Shown: one piece after another, positions 38,107-48,101 of the stretch | How positions within the stretch are numbered: position 1 is the stretch's first letter | Layout: the number at the start of each line of letters is the position of its first letter | Source of the DNA: Halomonas sp. | GTDB taxonomy: Bacteria; Pseudomonadota; Gammaproteobacteria; Pseudomonadales; Halomonadaceae | Reading direction: 5' to 3' | Assembly (NCBI RefSeq): GCF_017983445.1 | Contig: NZ_JAGOBJ010000009.1 | Span: 186,001-250,000 of the forward strand | Length of the DNA: 64,000 bases | The notes under the pieces: model-generated | What the model was told of the DNA's origin: nothing | The model's input: only the letters and a program-made list of their open reading frames with translations | Databases searched by the model: none | Position numbers and translations under genes: made by a program

Positions 38107-39783
38107 TTAGTCGCCTTGGGCCGCCATTTCAGCGCGCGAGCGTTTAAGCGCTGCGGCACACTCCATGGCGACTAGAATGGCCGCCATCAGCACTACAATA
38201 TCCAGCACTAACAAGAACATGTTGCCCTGGTTCCAGAAAGTACGCAGTTGGATAAGAAGCGCCAGAATGGTCATGATTAATAGGAAGCAAAGAGGCGCTA
38301 GGGTGTACCACATGGGGCGCCGCAGGCGTACCAACATAACGGTAATTACCAAGAGCGTTAACCCGGCAAGCAGCTGGTTGGTAGTGCCAAACAGCGGCCA
38401 GATAATCAAGCCACCGGAGCCATCCGCACCTCCGGCACCAAATGCCAGTAATAGGCAGGTGCCAACGGCAAGCGCGGTTGCCAGCGAAGGTTTTTTCATC
38501 CATTGCTGGTTATAGATATCGCCCCACTCCTGGAAGATATAGCGCTGCAAACGAAGCCCGGTATCCATGGTAGTGCCTGCAAACAATGCGGCCATGACGG
38601 TCAGTAGCGTTGCCGCGGTGGTTTCAGGCAGGCCCAGGCCGTTATGAATAATAAATGCGCCGCCTTCCACAAACGCGTTCACCCCGCCCTGACCAAAGGC
38701 GCTGTACATGGCCTGCCAATCGCCAAATGTCGCAAACCCAGCGGTAGCCGCCAAAATAGCCGCCAACGCCAGCATGCCCTCGCCCACCGCGCCAAAGTAG
38801 CCCACAAACCGCGCATCGGTTTCTTTATTGAGCTGCTTGGAAGTAGTGCCTGAAGAGACCAGCCCGTGGAATCCTGATATTGCACCGCAGGCAATCGTGA
38901 CAAACAGCAGCGGAATCATTGAAGGCGTACCGGCAGGCACGTTGTCATTAAAGGCAGGCGCAACCAGCGTTGGGTTAAGCAGCACCAGCGCCCCATAAAG
39001 AATCAGCAGGCCGATAAATAGCTGCAAACCGTTGATGTAGTCGCGTGGCTGCAGCAGCATCCATACTGGTAAAAGTGAAGCGATGGCCGCGTAGCCAAAG
39101 AGAATCAGAATCCAGATCGCGTTACCCGATATCCCGGCAACGTCGGCAGGCATTTGAATGGGCACCATGGGGCCAATACCAATCAGCGCATAAAGAGCGA
39201 TAACGCCTAGTACGGATACCACCGCCAAGCTCATTATCCGCCGATAAATCAGCTGTCCAATGATCAGCGCCACAAAAATCGCCCCCCACACCGGCACCAC
39301 TGCACTGGGGAAATTCATCATTAACCCGGCAATGACCACGGCAAACACGGCATTGACCATGAGCAGCACCAGGAAAATCACGATCATGAAAATACTGCGG
39401 GCGCGCTTACCCACCACATCGCCCGTCAAGGCGCCTACCGATTTGGCTTTATTGCGCACACTGGCCCAGATAGCACCAAAGTCATGCACGCCGGCAAAGA
39501 AGATCGTACCGAAAACAACCCATAAAAACGCCGGAGCCCAGCCCCATATCACTGCAATTGCAGGGCCTACAATGGGGGCGGCTCCGGCAACCGAGGTAAA
39601 GTGATGTCCCCATAGCACAAAGCGGTTGGTTGGCACATAGTCGATGCCGTCTTCGAATTCATGGGCGGGGGTTTTGAAATCAGGATCAAGTTGATAGATC
39701 TTTTGGGCAATAAATTTGGAATACAGAAAGTATCCTAAAGCCATTGCCCCAAGTCCGATTAATAACAGGATAACAGCACTCAT
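38107..39783 (-). CDS. cstA: CstA-family (carbon starvation / peptide or pyruvate) transporter
   Basis: A polytopic inner-membrane protein, 558 aa with about 16 hydrophobic segments. The N-terminal LDPDFKTPAHEFEDGIDYVPTN segment, WGHHFTSVAGAAPIVGPAIAV (about 58-78), AGVHDFGAIWAS and the SGFHGLVSSGTTSKQ block identify the CstA family. E. coli members CstA and BtsT import peptides or pyruvate. This is the shorter family type (E. coli CstA is about 700 aa). AAGGAGC precedes ATG 39783. It is first in a minus-strand run with the CC-ended small protein (34-base gap) and the ArsA-family ATPase. Confidence 0.93.
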   Translation of the reverse strand: MSAVILLLIGLGAMALGYFLYSKFIAQKIYQLDPDFKTPAHEFEDGIDYVPTNRFVLWGHHFTSVAGAAPIVGPAIAVIWGWAPAFLWVVFGTIFFAGVHDFGAIWASVRNKAKSVGALTGDVVGKRARSIFMIVIFLVLLMVNAVFAVVIAGLMMNFPSAVVPVWGAIFVALIIGQLIYRRIMSLAVVSVLGVIALYALIGIGPMVPIQMPADVAGISGNAIWILILFGYAAIASLLPVWMLLQPRDYINGLQLFIGLLILYGALVLLNPTLVAPAFNDNVPAGTPSMIPLLFVTIACGAISGFHGLVSSGTTSKQLNKETDARFVGYFGAVGEGMLALAAILAATAGFATFGDWQAMYSAFGQGGVNAFVEGGAFIIHNGLGLPETTAATLLTVMAALFAGTTMDTGLRLQRYIFQEWGDIYNQQWMKKPSLATALAVGTCLLLAFGAGGADGSGGLIIWPLFGTTNQLLAGLTLLVITVMLVRLRRPMWYTLAPLCFLLIMTILALLIQLRTFWNQGNMFLLVLDIVVLMAAILVAMECAAALKRSRAEMAAQGD

Positions 39784-40044
39784 ATGCGCGGCTCCTTTGG
39801 TAATGATTGTTGTTGTTTGTTAAAACCAAGGCACGTATAGGTGTTTCTGTTTACATGTTGGTACGGCTTCTTGAATACGTCTATGTCTAAATTCCTTTCA
39901 ATCCCACTCTTCACCCAAAAGTCGTAAGCTGGCGTCCGCAATGGCTTTCTATTCGGCCAAGGTCGTCTTGGCCCGCCCTGCTTCGCTATCTACACTCTTA
40001 ATGATGTAGCGTATTTTTAAATAACAACCGATTAGGTGGGCTCC

Positions 40045-40419
40045 ATGGCAAAAGTGCTGGTGGTCGATGACGAACCGAACATTGTGCTATCGATCGAGTT
40101 TTTAATGGAGCAGGCAGGGTTTGAAGTTACGAGTGCCGTCGACGGTGAACAGGCACTTGAACAGGTAACAATCAATAAGCCGGATGTCGTGCTACTGGAT
40201 ATCAGCCTTCCTGGCATCAGCGGGTTCGATGTACTGGAAGCACTGCGTAGCCGCCCGGCGACATTATTACTTCCGGTTATCATGCTTACAGCGCACGGGC
40301 GAGAGGTAGAGCGTGAGAAGGGATTCGCACTGGGCGCTAACGCCTACATTACCAAACCGTTTTCAACCCAGGCGCTTGTTGATCAAGTGCAAACCGTGCT
40401 GGCTGAAAGAACCTCATGA
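40045..40419 (+). CDS. Stand-alone CheY-like response regulator
   Basis: A single receiver domain of about 124 aa with no output domain. Acidic pocket VVDDEPN (about 5-11), phosphoacceptor Asp in [11 protein letters not shown] (about 51), Thr in MLTAHG (about 81) and Lys in YITKPFS (about 103) are all present. ATG 40045 follows AGGTGGG; an in-frame GTG at 40036 is an alternative. It overlaps the next gene by 4 bases and is a likely phosphorylation partner of the histidine kinase at the end of the cluster. Confidence 0.93.
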   Translation: MAKVLVVDDEPNIVLSIEFLMEQAGFEVTSAVDGEQALEQVTINKPDVVLLDISLPGISGFDVLEALRSRPATLLLPVIMLTAHGREVEREKGFALGANAYITKPFSTQALVDQVQTVLAERTS

Positions 40420-42473
40420 TGCCCAAGGGGCTGCCCAAACGACAGCGCCTGATTGGCGCCTGGCTGTTACTAAGCGCTTTTAGCCTGCTGGGCGGCGCTC
40501 TGTTTGCCGTGTGGCTGGAAAGCCAGCTGGAAGTTACCGGGGTCTATCAGCTGCTGCTCTGGCTGGGGTGTTTTTCAGGTAGCGCCACAATATTTGCAAT
40601 GGGTTTATTGCTTGAGCGCATGCTGTTTAGACCTGTACGCCAGCTACAGGCGCAGCTCGCCCGCCTGGTTGCCAACCCTGATACCGAAGATTTCTCGCAA
40701 CCTCAGGGCTGGCTGAAAGGATTAGCCCCGGACTTGCGCCGCGCGCAAGAGGGCTGGCAGTCAGACCGCCGCAGACTGCATAGAGCCCATGCGGACGGCG
40801 CCAAAAGCGCTACCCGCATTCGTAAAGAGCTTGAGGCTTTGCTTCAAGTGCTGGAAACGCCCCTTCTGCTTTACGATAGACACCGCCGTCTGATGCTCTT
40901 TAACCAGGCGGCTGAGCGGTTTTTTTCTGGCACGCCCAGCCTGGGCTTGGGTAAGCGGCTGGAAGCACTGTTTCCGCTGGCGAGTTTGCAACAAACCCTA
41001 AGCCAGCTGCCGGCCGATGGCACCCAGCGTGAGCTTCTAGTGCCCTGTGATAACCGCTGGCTGAAAGTGATCATACGCCGCGTGCCTGAAAGCCAGGATG
41101 AAACGCTGATTACCTGTAGCGATGCGACCGCCGCCTGGACAAACGAAAGGGGCGTTCGTGCAGAGCTTGCGCAAATGTTAACCCCGTTGCGCCAGCATAC
41201 GGCAAGCCTGGTAACGGCCACCGACGCATTGGGGCAACTGCGCCAGCACGATGATGAAAGCGGCTCCCTTGGCCACCGCTTGGAGCAAGTGGCGAGTGAA
41301 GAAAGCATCGCCCTGAGTGAGACAGTGGCCCGAATTGGCGGGCTTATTGAAGCTATACAGCAGCAAGGCGAGCGCCTTACCTCCATATGGTCCAATGATT
41401 TTTGGCAAATGCTGGACGACCACCTGGACCCCGCCCACCGTTTGATTACCCCGATTGGGGTACCTGCATGGTTTAAAGGCGATGCTCCGGCACTCATGGC
41501 CCTGTTTAGCTCGCTGGTTAAGCACCTAAGTGACTTTATTACGGGCAGCATCTTCGAGGGCGAAGTTTCTATCAGTCCCAAACATACCTACCTGGACCTT
41601 ATATGGCGAGGCCAGCCGATACCAGAGCGCGAACTTACCCAATGGTGTAAAAAATCGTTGGATACGCTTCCGTTGAGCCCCAGCGCTGCGGACGTACTGC
41701 GCCAACATGCCAGTGACGTATGGAGTATCCAGGACGCCGACGGCCAGCATGCACGCCTGCGGCTACCACTGCCTTCTGTTGAGCAAGGTGAGGCACCGCG
41801 CGTTGTCATGCCGCGGCCTGAATTCCATGATTTTGGCATCGCCGACTTACCTTCTCCCGACGCGGCCTTGGCCAACCGCCCCTTAAGCAGCCTTGAGCTG
41901 GTTATTTTTGATACCGAAACAACCGGGCTCGAGCTTCGCCGGGGCGATACGGTTATTAGTCTGGGCGCCTGCCGTATCGTCAACGGGCGCTTACTAGCCA
42001 GCGATGTTTTTGATCATTACGTGAACCCGCAACGGCCAATTCCCGCGGCAAGCACCGCGATCCACGGAATTACCGATAATGATGTTATCGATGCGCCTGC
42101 TCTAACGCCCGTACTGGCACGTTTTCGCGACTACATCGGTGACGCGGTGTTGCTTGCCCATAATGCTGCTTTTGATATGCTCGCGATTAACCAAAAAAGC
42201 GTTTTATTCGATATGCCGGTGCTGGATACCTTGCTAATCTCACGGGCACTGGATGAAGCGCTTGATGGCCATGATCTAGACAGTCTGGTACAGCGCTACG
42301 GCTTAATATTACCCCCGGGATTGCGCCATACGGCGCTGGGCGATGCTCGGGTAACCGGAGAACTTTGGCTTGCTCTGTTACCCCGCCTTGAAGCGCGAGG
42401 TATTACGACACTTGAGCAGCTGTTGCGCTTTCAAGCTAGCGCGTTTGATCGAGAGGATGCCAGCGCTTCATGA
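40416..42473 (+). CDS. Membrane protein fusing a histidine-kinase-like body to a DEDDh exonuclease
   Basis: A 685-aa mosaic. Two N-terminal transmembrane helices (about 10-33 and 43-64) lead to a HAMP-like segment (..[14 protein letters not shown]..) and a PAS-like region ([29 protein letters not shown], about 140-170 in two halves). A long region (about 250-485) resembles HisKA plus ATPase, but I see no phospho-His HELR box and no G-box motifs. A complete DnaQ-like exonuclease follows: FDTETTGL (about 496), HNAAFDMLA (about 581) and HTALGDAR (about 637) supply the DEDDh residues. It overlaps the receiver gene and the next small gene by 4 bases each. DNA or RNA substrate unknown. Confidence 0.82.
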   Translation: MMPKGLPKRQRLIGAWLLLSAFSLLGGALFAVWLESQLEVTGVYQLLLWLGCFSGSATIFAMGLLLERMLFRPVRQLQAQLARLVANPDTEDFSQPQGWLKGLAPDLRRAQEGWQSDRRRLHRAHADGAKSATRIRKELEALLQVLETPLLLYDRHRRLMLFNQAAERFFSGTPSLGLGKRLEALFPLASLQQTLSQLPADGTQRELLVPCDNRWLKVIIRRVPESQDETLITCSDATAAWTNERGVRAELAQMLTPLRQHTASLVTATDALGQLRQHDDESGSLGHRLEQVASEESIALSETVARIGGLIEAIQQQGERLTSIWSNDFWQMLDDHLDPAHRLITPIGVPAWFKGDAPALMALFSSLVKHLSDFITGSIFEGEVSISPKHTYLDLIWRGQPIPERELTQWCKKSLDTLPLSPSAADVLRQHASDVWSIQDADGQHARLRLPLPSVEQGEAPRVVMPRPEFHDFGIADLPSPDAALANRPLSSLELVIFDTETTGLELRRGDTVISLGACRIVNGRLLASDVFDHYVNPQRPIPAASTAIHGITDNDVIDAPALTPVLARFRDYIGDAVLLAHNAAFDMLAINQKSVLFDMPVLDTLLISRALDEALDGHDLDSLVQRYGLILPPGLRHTALGDARVTGELWLALLPRLEARGITTLEQLLRFQASAFDREDASAS

Positions 42474-42673
42474 CTCCTTCAAACCCACGCCACCGCGAAA
42501 GGCTGCTAGTGCTGGTCATCTTGGCCCTGGTGCTTTTCTGCCCGCCGTTACTACTGGTGGTCGACCGCTTCCCCTCGTTTGGTATCGGTTGGTTACCGGT
42601 TTATCTTTTCTGTAGTTGGGCCTTGATTATTGGTCTGACCGCGTGGCTGATGGAACCTACTACAAGGCGATAA
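42470..42673 (+). CDS. Small two-helix membrane protein, 67 aa
   Basis: ATG 42470 overlaps the exonuclease-fusion stop by 4 bases, and the stop is 2 bases before the CrbS-like start. A basic N-terminus ([11 protein letters not shown]) precedes two hydrophobic helices (LLVLVILALVLFCPPLLLVV, about 12-31, and WLPVYLFCSWALIIGLTAWLM, about 41-61). The shape recalls small partner subunits of sodium/solute symporters (DUF4212/DUF485 style), but I cannot confirm a family. Its place inside a four-gene operon suggests it assembles with the transporter-kinase. Confidence 0.7.
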   Translation: MTPSNPRHRERLLVLVILALVLFCPPLLLVVDRFPSFGIGWLPVYLFCSWALIIGLTAWLMEPTTRR

Positions 42674-42675
42674 CC

Positions 42676-45429
42676 ATGCGAACGGATGCGCTGATACTGA
42701 GTGCGGTGTTCGGCTATTTAGGGCTGCTGTTTCTGGTGGCCGCTTGGGGTGACCGGCGAGCCGAACAGGGCCGCTCTATCATCAACTCGCCCACGGTTTA
42801 TGCACTTTCCATTGCGGTTTATTGTACGGCGTGGACGTTCTACGGCAGCGTAGGACGGGCAGCGCAATTTGGTCCAAGCTTTTTGCTTATCTATCTCGGG
42901 CCAACGCTTGCGATGATGTTATCACCGTTTATTATCCGCAAGATGGTACGCATTGCCGCGCGCCAGCGGCTGACCTCCATCGCGGATTTTATTAGTGCGC
43001 GCTACGGCAAAAGCGTCGGACTTGGCGCGTTAGTAGCGCTCATATCGCTGATTACCATTACGCCCTATATCGCGCTGCAGTTAAAAGCGATTACGGTTAG
43101 CCATGCGGTGCTGATCAACTACCCCCAAAGCGCCGATTCGATCCTTTATAACGAGCGCTTCTGGATGGATCGGTCGCTATGGGTGGCCCTCGTATTAGCC
43201 GTATTTATCATTTTATTCGGTACCCGTCACCTGGACGCCAGTGAACGCCATGAAGGCATGGTGGCAGCTATTGCCCTGGAATCGCTGGTCAAGCTGGTGG
43301 CCTTCCTGGCGGTGGGCATTTTTGTCGTTTTCATTTTGTTTGAAGGGCCAGGCGCGCTTTTTGCTAAAGTGGCTCAAACGCCTGCGTTAAGCCAATTAAT
43401 GCAGCTGGAGAGTGTTCCAGGTGGTGCAACCGGCTGGGTGGGCATGTTGATTCTCGCCTTTCTGGCGTTTTTAACCCTGCCACGCCAGTTTCAGGTATTG
43501 GTGGTGGAAAATGTCGATGAGCAGCACTTGGCTCGGGCCAGCTGGTTGTTCCCCTGTTATCTACTACTGATCAACCTATTCGTTATTCCCATTGCCCTGG
43601 CGGGATTACTACTCGATGCGGGGGACCCAGACAGTTTTGTACTTACGCTACCGCTTTCCGCAGGGCTCGAGGGTCTTCCACTGCTGGTCTTTATTGGTGG
43701 GCTTTCTGCGGCCACGGGTATGGTCATCGTTGAAACCATTGCACTTTCCACCATGGTCAGCAACCAATTGATCATGCCGCTTTTATTACGCTCCAAAGCC
43801 CTGCATGCAGATAGCCGAGGAGGTCTTGCCAGGTTGCTGCTAAGAGTACGCCGGGTAGCCATCGTGCTTATTTTGCTGCTTGGCTATCTCTATCACGCGC
43901 TCATTGGCGATACCTACAGTCTGGTTACCATTGGGCTGGTATCTTTTGTCGGAGCGGCACAGTTTGCGCCTGCACTTCTGATTGGACTTTATTGGCGTGG
44001 AGCAACCCGGCTGGGAGCAATGTATGGGTTAATCGCCGGTTTTTTAATCTGGGGCTACACGCTGCTTCTGCCCGGTTTTGCTCAATCTGGTTGGCTGGAC
44101 TCATCGCTACTTTCGGATGGCCCTTGGGGAATTGGCTGGCTAACGCCCTACGCACTTTTCGGGTTGGAAGAGTGGGATATTTATAGCCATTCACTTCTCT
44201 GGAGCATGCTCATAAATGTTGGGCTGCTGGTAGGGATTTCGCTCTTTACGCGCCCCACTCCGCTTGAACAAACCCAGGCGGCCCTGTTTACCGAGGCGCT
44301 ACATCCCAATTTGCAAACCACAACGCTACAGCGCGGCCAGACTACTCAAGGCGCGCTGTATGAGCTACTGGTTCGTTACTTGGGTTTTAAAGTCGCCCTG
44401 CGGGTTTTCTCAAAACGTACCCATAACTTCGAATTAACCCAGCCCAATCAACCCGCGTCCGATGACGTTATTATGCGCGCTGAGCAGGCACTCGCGGGCT
44501 CACTGGGTAATGCCTCGGCACGCATACTGATCAACTCGGTGGTGAGGGGTGAAGCGCTCGATATCGAATCAATTCTCAGCATGCTGGATACCACGACGCA
44601 AACCCTGGAATATAACCGTCAGTTAAAGCAGAAATCAGACGAACTTGCGCGCATAGGACAAGACTTACAAAGTGCCAATGACCGCCTTCGCGAGCTCGAC
44701 CGCTTAAAAGATGAGTTTGTGGCCATGGTCAGTCATGAACTACGCACGCCGCTCACCTCGATTCGTGCGTTTGCAGAAATTCTCGCAAGCCATCAGACCA
44801 TTCCTGAAACCAAGCGACAGCACTTTCTGCAAGTAATGGTGCTAGAGAGCCAGCGTCTATCACGCCTGATTGATGAAATTCTCGATCTTGCTCGCTTGGA
44901 GAGCGGCCGTATGCCCCTCAATGCTGTGCCGCTTGATTTGGCTGCACTTGCCGATCATAGCCTTGAGGCTATTGCGAGACTCCAGGAAGAGCGCAACGTT
45001 AGTCTTACCATCGCAATTGATGAACGACCCGCCCGAGTCATCGGCGACCCCGACCGCCTGGAACAAATTATTATCAATCTGTTAGATAACGCCAGTAAGT
45101 TTGCAAACCAGGAGGATCCGCGCGTCTTACTGCGTCTGTTTAAGCAGAATCAGCATATCTATCTATGCGTTGAGGATAATGGCGTGGGTATTGATGAGAA
45201 GGAGCGCGAACAGGTATTTGAAAAATTCAATCAACTGCTGTCCAGCGATAAAGCAACGAGTAAACGCCCAAAAGGCAGCGGCTTAGGGCTACCCATTAGC
45301 CGAGCGATCGCTACACATTTAGGCGGCAGGCTTTGGGTAGAAAATGCCCAGGTTTTAAACGGCGCGCGCTTTGTGTTAGAACTTTCTGAAGCTGCTACCA
45401 ATCTAGAGACCCCAACTGATGGGCACTAG
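42676..45429 (+). CDS. CrbS/CbrA-like sodium:solute-symporter histidine kinase
   Basis: About 917 aa. The N-terminal 550 residues form a sodium:solute symporter fold with about 13 hydrophobic segments (SIAVYCTAWTFYGSVGRAAQ at about 37-56). A linker with coiled coil (about 635-680) leads to HisKA with the phospho-His in VSHELRTPLTSIRAF (about 690) and a complete HATPase domain (NLLDNASKF, DNGVGI, GSGLGLPIS). No C-terminal receiver domain is present. CrbS homologues control the acetate switch in Vibrio and Pseudomonas; acs is not in this window. ATG 42676 is chosen because the longer frame overlaps the upstream small gene. Confidence 0.9.
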   Translation: MRTDALILSAVFGYLGLLFLVAAWGDRRAEQGRSIINSPTVYALSIAVYCTAWTFYGSVGRAAQFGPSFLLIYLGPTLAMMLSPFIIRKMVRIAARQRLTSIADFISARYGKSVGLGALVALISLITITPYIALQLKAITVSHAVLINYPQSADSILYNERFWMDRSLWVALVLAVFIILFGTRHLDASERHEGMVAAIALESLVKLVAFLAVGIFVVFILFEGPGALFAKVAQTPALSQLMQLESVPGGATGWVGMLILAFLAFLTLPRQFQVLVVENVDEQHLARASWLFPCYLLLINLFVIPIALAGLLLDAGDPDSFVLTLPLSAGLEGLPLLVFIGGLSAATGMVIVETIALSTMVSNQLIMPLLLRSKALHADSRGGLARLLLRVRRVAIVLILLLGYLYHALIGDTYSLVTIGLVSFVGAAQFAPALLIGLYWRGATRLGAMYGLIAGFLIWGYTLLLPGFAQSGWLDSSLLSDGPWGIGWLTPYALFGLEEWDIYSHSLLWSMLINVGLLVGISLFTRPTPLEQTQAALFTEALHPNLQTTTLQRGQTTQGALYELLVRYLGFKVALRVFSKRTHNFELTQPNQPASDDVIMRAEQALAGSLGNASARILINSVVRGEALDIESILSMLDTTTQTLEYNRQLKQKSDELARIGQDLQSANDRLRELDRLKDEFVAMVSHELRTPLTSIRAFAEILASHQTIPETKRQHFLQVMVLESQRLSRLIDEILDLARLESGRMPLNAVPLDLAALADHSLEAIARLQEERNVSLTIAIDERPARVIGDPDRLEQIIINLLDNASKFANQEDPRVLLRLFKQNQHIYLCVEDNGVGIDEKEREQVFEKFNQLLSSDKATSKRPKGSGLGLPISRAIATHLGGRLWVENAQVLNGARFVLELSEAATNLETPTDGH

Positions 45430-45466
45430 GCGCTTACTGGCTTATGCTCCGACGGGCTTTAGGTTT

Positions 45467-45817
45467 CTACTGGTTTTGGGTAGCCGATTGGGCGTCATCG
45501 CCTGCCTGACGGGGATCAGGTGCAAAGATAGCCTCACCCACTTCATCGATGTAGCGCTGCGCTTTAGTGACCATCATGGCGTCACAGGCATCGCGACTGG
45601 GTAACATATCAGAGCGTTCAAAACGGTGTTCACGAGCTTCCCCGCTATCGCTTGGCTGCTTGATCCATCCGCTGACGCGGTATTGGCCGCTTTGTTGGTC
45701 GGGCTGTGAAATAATCAAATAGCCTTTGTATTCCACCGGTTCAGCCGCTTTAACACCCGCGTTAGAGGCCGCTTTACCTTCACTACTAAAGAGTCCTGAA
45801 AAGAGCTTTTTAAACAT
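45467..45817 (-). CDS. HlyU-family protein
   Basis: A 116-aa protein starting MFKKLFSGLFSSEGKA at ATG 45817 (AGGAG ribosome site), with the domain signature VEYKGYLIISQPDQQSGQYRVSGWI (in two halves, about 32-56) and EHRFERSDMLPSRDACDAM. It matches the short HlyU-like family named after a Vibrio haemolysin activator; many members are not proven transcription factors. A longer in-frame start overlaps argG and is rejected. It lies downstream of argG beyond a strong terminator. Confidence 0.82.
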   Translation of the reverse strand: MFKKLFSGLFSSEGKAASNAGVKAAEPVEYKGYLIISQPDQQSGQYRVSGWIKQPSDSGEAREHRFERSDMLPSRDACDAMMVTKAQRYIDEVGEAIFAPDPRQAGDDAQSATQNQ

Positions 45818-45835
45818 ACTGGCTCCTAGCGTTAT

Positions 45836-45865
45836 AAAAAAGCGGCAGGAAAACCTGCCGCTTTT
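45836..45865 (-). terminator. argG terminator (works in both directions)
   Basis: A perfect 9-bp stem (AGCGGCAGG with CCTGCCGCT) and AAAA loop are flanked by A and T runs. It starts 8 bases past the argG stop. Confidence 0.92.
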
Positions 45866-45872
45866 AACGGGA

Positions 45873-47093
45873 TTAGCTCTGCTGACGACCCTTGCCAGCG
45901 GCGATCCGTAAGCGTAAAGCGTTGAGCTTGATAAAGCCTTCCGCGTCTTTCTGGTTGTAAGCACCGGCGTCGTCTTCAAACGTCGCGATGGACTCATCGA
46001 ACAACGACTGCTCGGACTTACGTCCTACTACGGTGGCATTGCCTTTATAGAGCTTCATGCGCACAACGCCTGAAACGTTTTTCTGCGTCTCGTCGATAGC
46101 GGCTTGCAGCATGCGACGCTCAGGGCTCCACCAGTAACCGTTGTAGATCACTTCTGCGTATTTCGGCATTAGCTGATCTTTAAGGTGGGCTTCTTCGCGA
46201 TCAAGCGTCAGAGATTCAATGGCGCGGTGGGCGCGCAGCATAATGGTGCCCCCCGGCGTTTCGTAGCAGCCGCGTGACTTCATGCCCACGTAACGGTTTT
46301 CTACGATATCCAGTCGGCCAATGCCGTTATCGCCGCCTACTTTATTGAGTTTCTCAAGCACTTCGTGGGCTTTGAGGGCTTCGCCGTCAATCGCCACGAT
46401 ATCGCCTTTCTCGAACGTCAGCTCGACATAAGTAGGCTGATCGGGCGCGGCTTCTGGCGATACGCTCCAACGCCACATATCGTCTTCGGCTTCGGCCCAC
46501 GGGTCTTCCAGAATTCCGCCTTCGTAAGAGATATGCAGCAGGTTGGCGTCCATGGAGTACGGTGATTTCTTCTTCTTGTTGGAGAAGTCGACCGGGATAT
46601 TGTGCTCTTCGCAGTAAGCCATCAGCTTTTCACGCGAAGTCAGATCCCATTCGCGCCACGGCGCAATAACTTTAACGCCCGGCTTCAGCGCGTAGCCGCC
46701 CAGCTCGAAACGCACCTGGTCATTACCTTTACCCGTTGCACCGTGAGAAATGGCGTCCGCGCCAGTTTCATTGGCAATTTCAATCAAGCGCTTGGCGATC
46801 AGCGGGCGCGCAATCGACGTACCCAGCAGGTATTCACCTTCGTAGATCGTGTTGGCACGGAACATGGGGAAAACGTAGTCGCGTACAAATTCTTCACGCA
46901 GGTCTTCGATGTAAATTTCTTTAACACCCAGCGCCTGGGCCTTAGCACGTGCCGGCTCGACTTCTTCGCCTTGACCGATGTCGGCAGTAAAGGTCACTAC
47001 CTCGCAGTTGTAGGTTTCCTGCAACCACTTAACGATTACGGATGTGTCCAGGCCGCCTGAATATGCCAGCACAACCTTTTTGACATCGGACAT
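45873..47093 (-). CDS. argG: Argininosuccinate synthase
   Basis: Condenses citrulline and aspartate with ATP in arginine synthesis. The 406-aa protein has the N-type ATP pyrophosphatase motif AYSGGLDTS (residues 9-17), [13 protein letters not shown] (about 118-130) and the aspartate/citrulline-binding region with [12 protein letters not shown]. The type is the one found in most Proteobacteria. Its leader (47094-47170) holds a 9-bp hairpin and a TATACT -10 element. It is divergent from rnt. Confidence 0.97.
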   Translation of the reverse strand: MSDVKKVVLAYSGGLDTSVIVKWLQETYNCEVVTFTADIGQGEEVEPARAKAQALGVKEIYIEDLREEFVRDYVFPMFRANTIYEGEYLLGTSIARPLIAKRLIEIANETGADAISHGATGKGNDQVRFELGGYALKPGVKVIAPWREWDLTSREKLMAYCEEHNIPVDFSNKKKKSPYSMDANLLHISYEGGILEDPWAEAEDDMWRWSVSPEAAPDQPTYVELTFEKGDIVAIDGEALKAHEVLEKLNKVGGDNGIGRLDIVENRYVGMKSRGCYETPGGTIMLRAHRAIESLTLDREEAHLKDQLMPKYAEVIYNGYWWSPERRMLQAAIDETQKNVSGVVRMKLYKGNATVVGRKSEQSLFDESIATFEDDAGAYNQKDAEGFIKLNALRLRIAAGKGRQQS

Positions 47094-47131
47094 TCTTTGC
47101 TCCTTGTTTATGAAAGCAAGTTCACTAGAAA

Positions 47132-47157
47132 ATGCAGCACCTAACTGCGTGCTGCAT
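47132..47157 (-). promoter_or_regulatory. Hairpin in the argG leader
   Basis: ATGCAGCAC (47132-47140) pairs perfectly with GTGCTGCAT (47149-47157) over an 8-base loop, between a TATACT -10 element (complement at 47174-47179) and the argG start codon. It is followed on the transcript by ATTTTC. It may be an attenuator-like structure or operator; function inferred only. Confidence 0.45.
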
Positions 47158-47305
47158 GTTTAAATAAACCCTGAGTATAGCGTTCTCTATGCCCAGCGAA
47201 TACCGTCAACGACGCCTTAGGGAGAAAGCTGCTAGAATCACACCATTCAAGAGGCGGCTTGCTGCCCATTTTTGACCGATTACTCGCTTTACTAAGGAGA
47301 GCTGC

Positions 47306-47974
47306 ATGAGCGAGGCAATTGCCCGCGAATTAATGGCCCAACGTTTTCGTAGTTATCTACCGGTTGTCATTGATTTAGAAACGGGTGGCTTCAATGCCCA
47401 AAGTGATGCCGTGCTTGAGATTGCAGCCGTCACGCTCACCATGGACCCAGAAGGTAACCTGCTGCCTGATGCGACCTACGCCTATCATATCAAGCCGTTT
47501 GAAGGCGCTAATGTCGAACAGTCCGCACTCGATTTTACCGGCATTAATCTCGATGACCCACTGCGTCGCCAAGTAGCGCTCAGTGAGTCTGAAGCGTTAG
47601 GCGAAATTTTCCGTCCCATACGCAAATCGATAAAAGCGCATGGCTGCTCCCGGGCGATTTTGGTAGGCCATAATGCCGCCTTTGATCAAGGCTTTCTTAA
47701 CGCGGCTGCTAACCGCTGCAACGTTAAACGTAACCCTTTTCACCCTTTCTCGAGTTTTGATACCGCAACGCTTGCTGGCCTGGTTTATGGGCAGACAGTG
47801 CTGGCACGGGCTTGTCGCGCAGCGGGTATCGAATTTGATAATAAAGCGGCGCACTCTGCACGCTATGATACCGAGCGTACCGCGGAATTATTCTGCGCCA
47901 TGGTCAACCGTTACAAGGATCTGGGCGGCTGGCGTTTAGCTCAGCGCGAACAGGATCTGGACGACGGCGAATAA
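47306..47974 (+). CDS. rnt: Ribonuclease T
   Basis: DEDDh 3'-5' exoribonuclease that trims tRNA and other stable RNA ends, 222 aa. The three exonuclease motifs are visible: [20 protein letters not shown] (about 22-41), [10 protein letters not shown] (about 122-131) and [14 protein letters not shown] (about 182-195). TAAGGAG lies 8 bases before ATG 47306. It is divergent from argG with a 212-bp shared promoter region. Confidence 0.96.
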   Translation: MSEAIARELMAQRFRSYLPVVIDLETGGFNAQSDAVLEIAAVTLTMDPEGNLLPDATYAYHIKPFEGANVEQSALDFTGINLDDPLRRQVALSESEALGEIFRPIRKSIKAHGCSRAILVGHNAAFDQGFLNAAANRCNVKRNPFHPFSSFDTATLAGLVYGQTVLARACRAAGIEFDNKAAHSARYDTERTAELFCAMVNRYKDLGGWRLAQREQDLDDGE

Positions 47975-48101
47975 GCCGTTCGTTGGATGCAGCCATTATC
48001 GCTTTACGCTAAACTTCGCCACTTTGAGGCACCGGTAGTGAACGTATTTAACACTTGCCGAGTGCTCCACTTTTTCGCTTTTCAAGAGATGAGACGTTTC
48101 A

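Noticed and set aside
45818-45997. Extended start of the HlyU-like gene
   Set aside because: It would overlap the argG 3' end and its terminator; AGGAG sits properly before ATG 45817.
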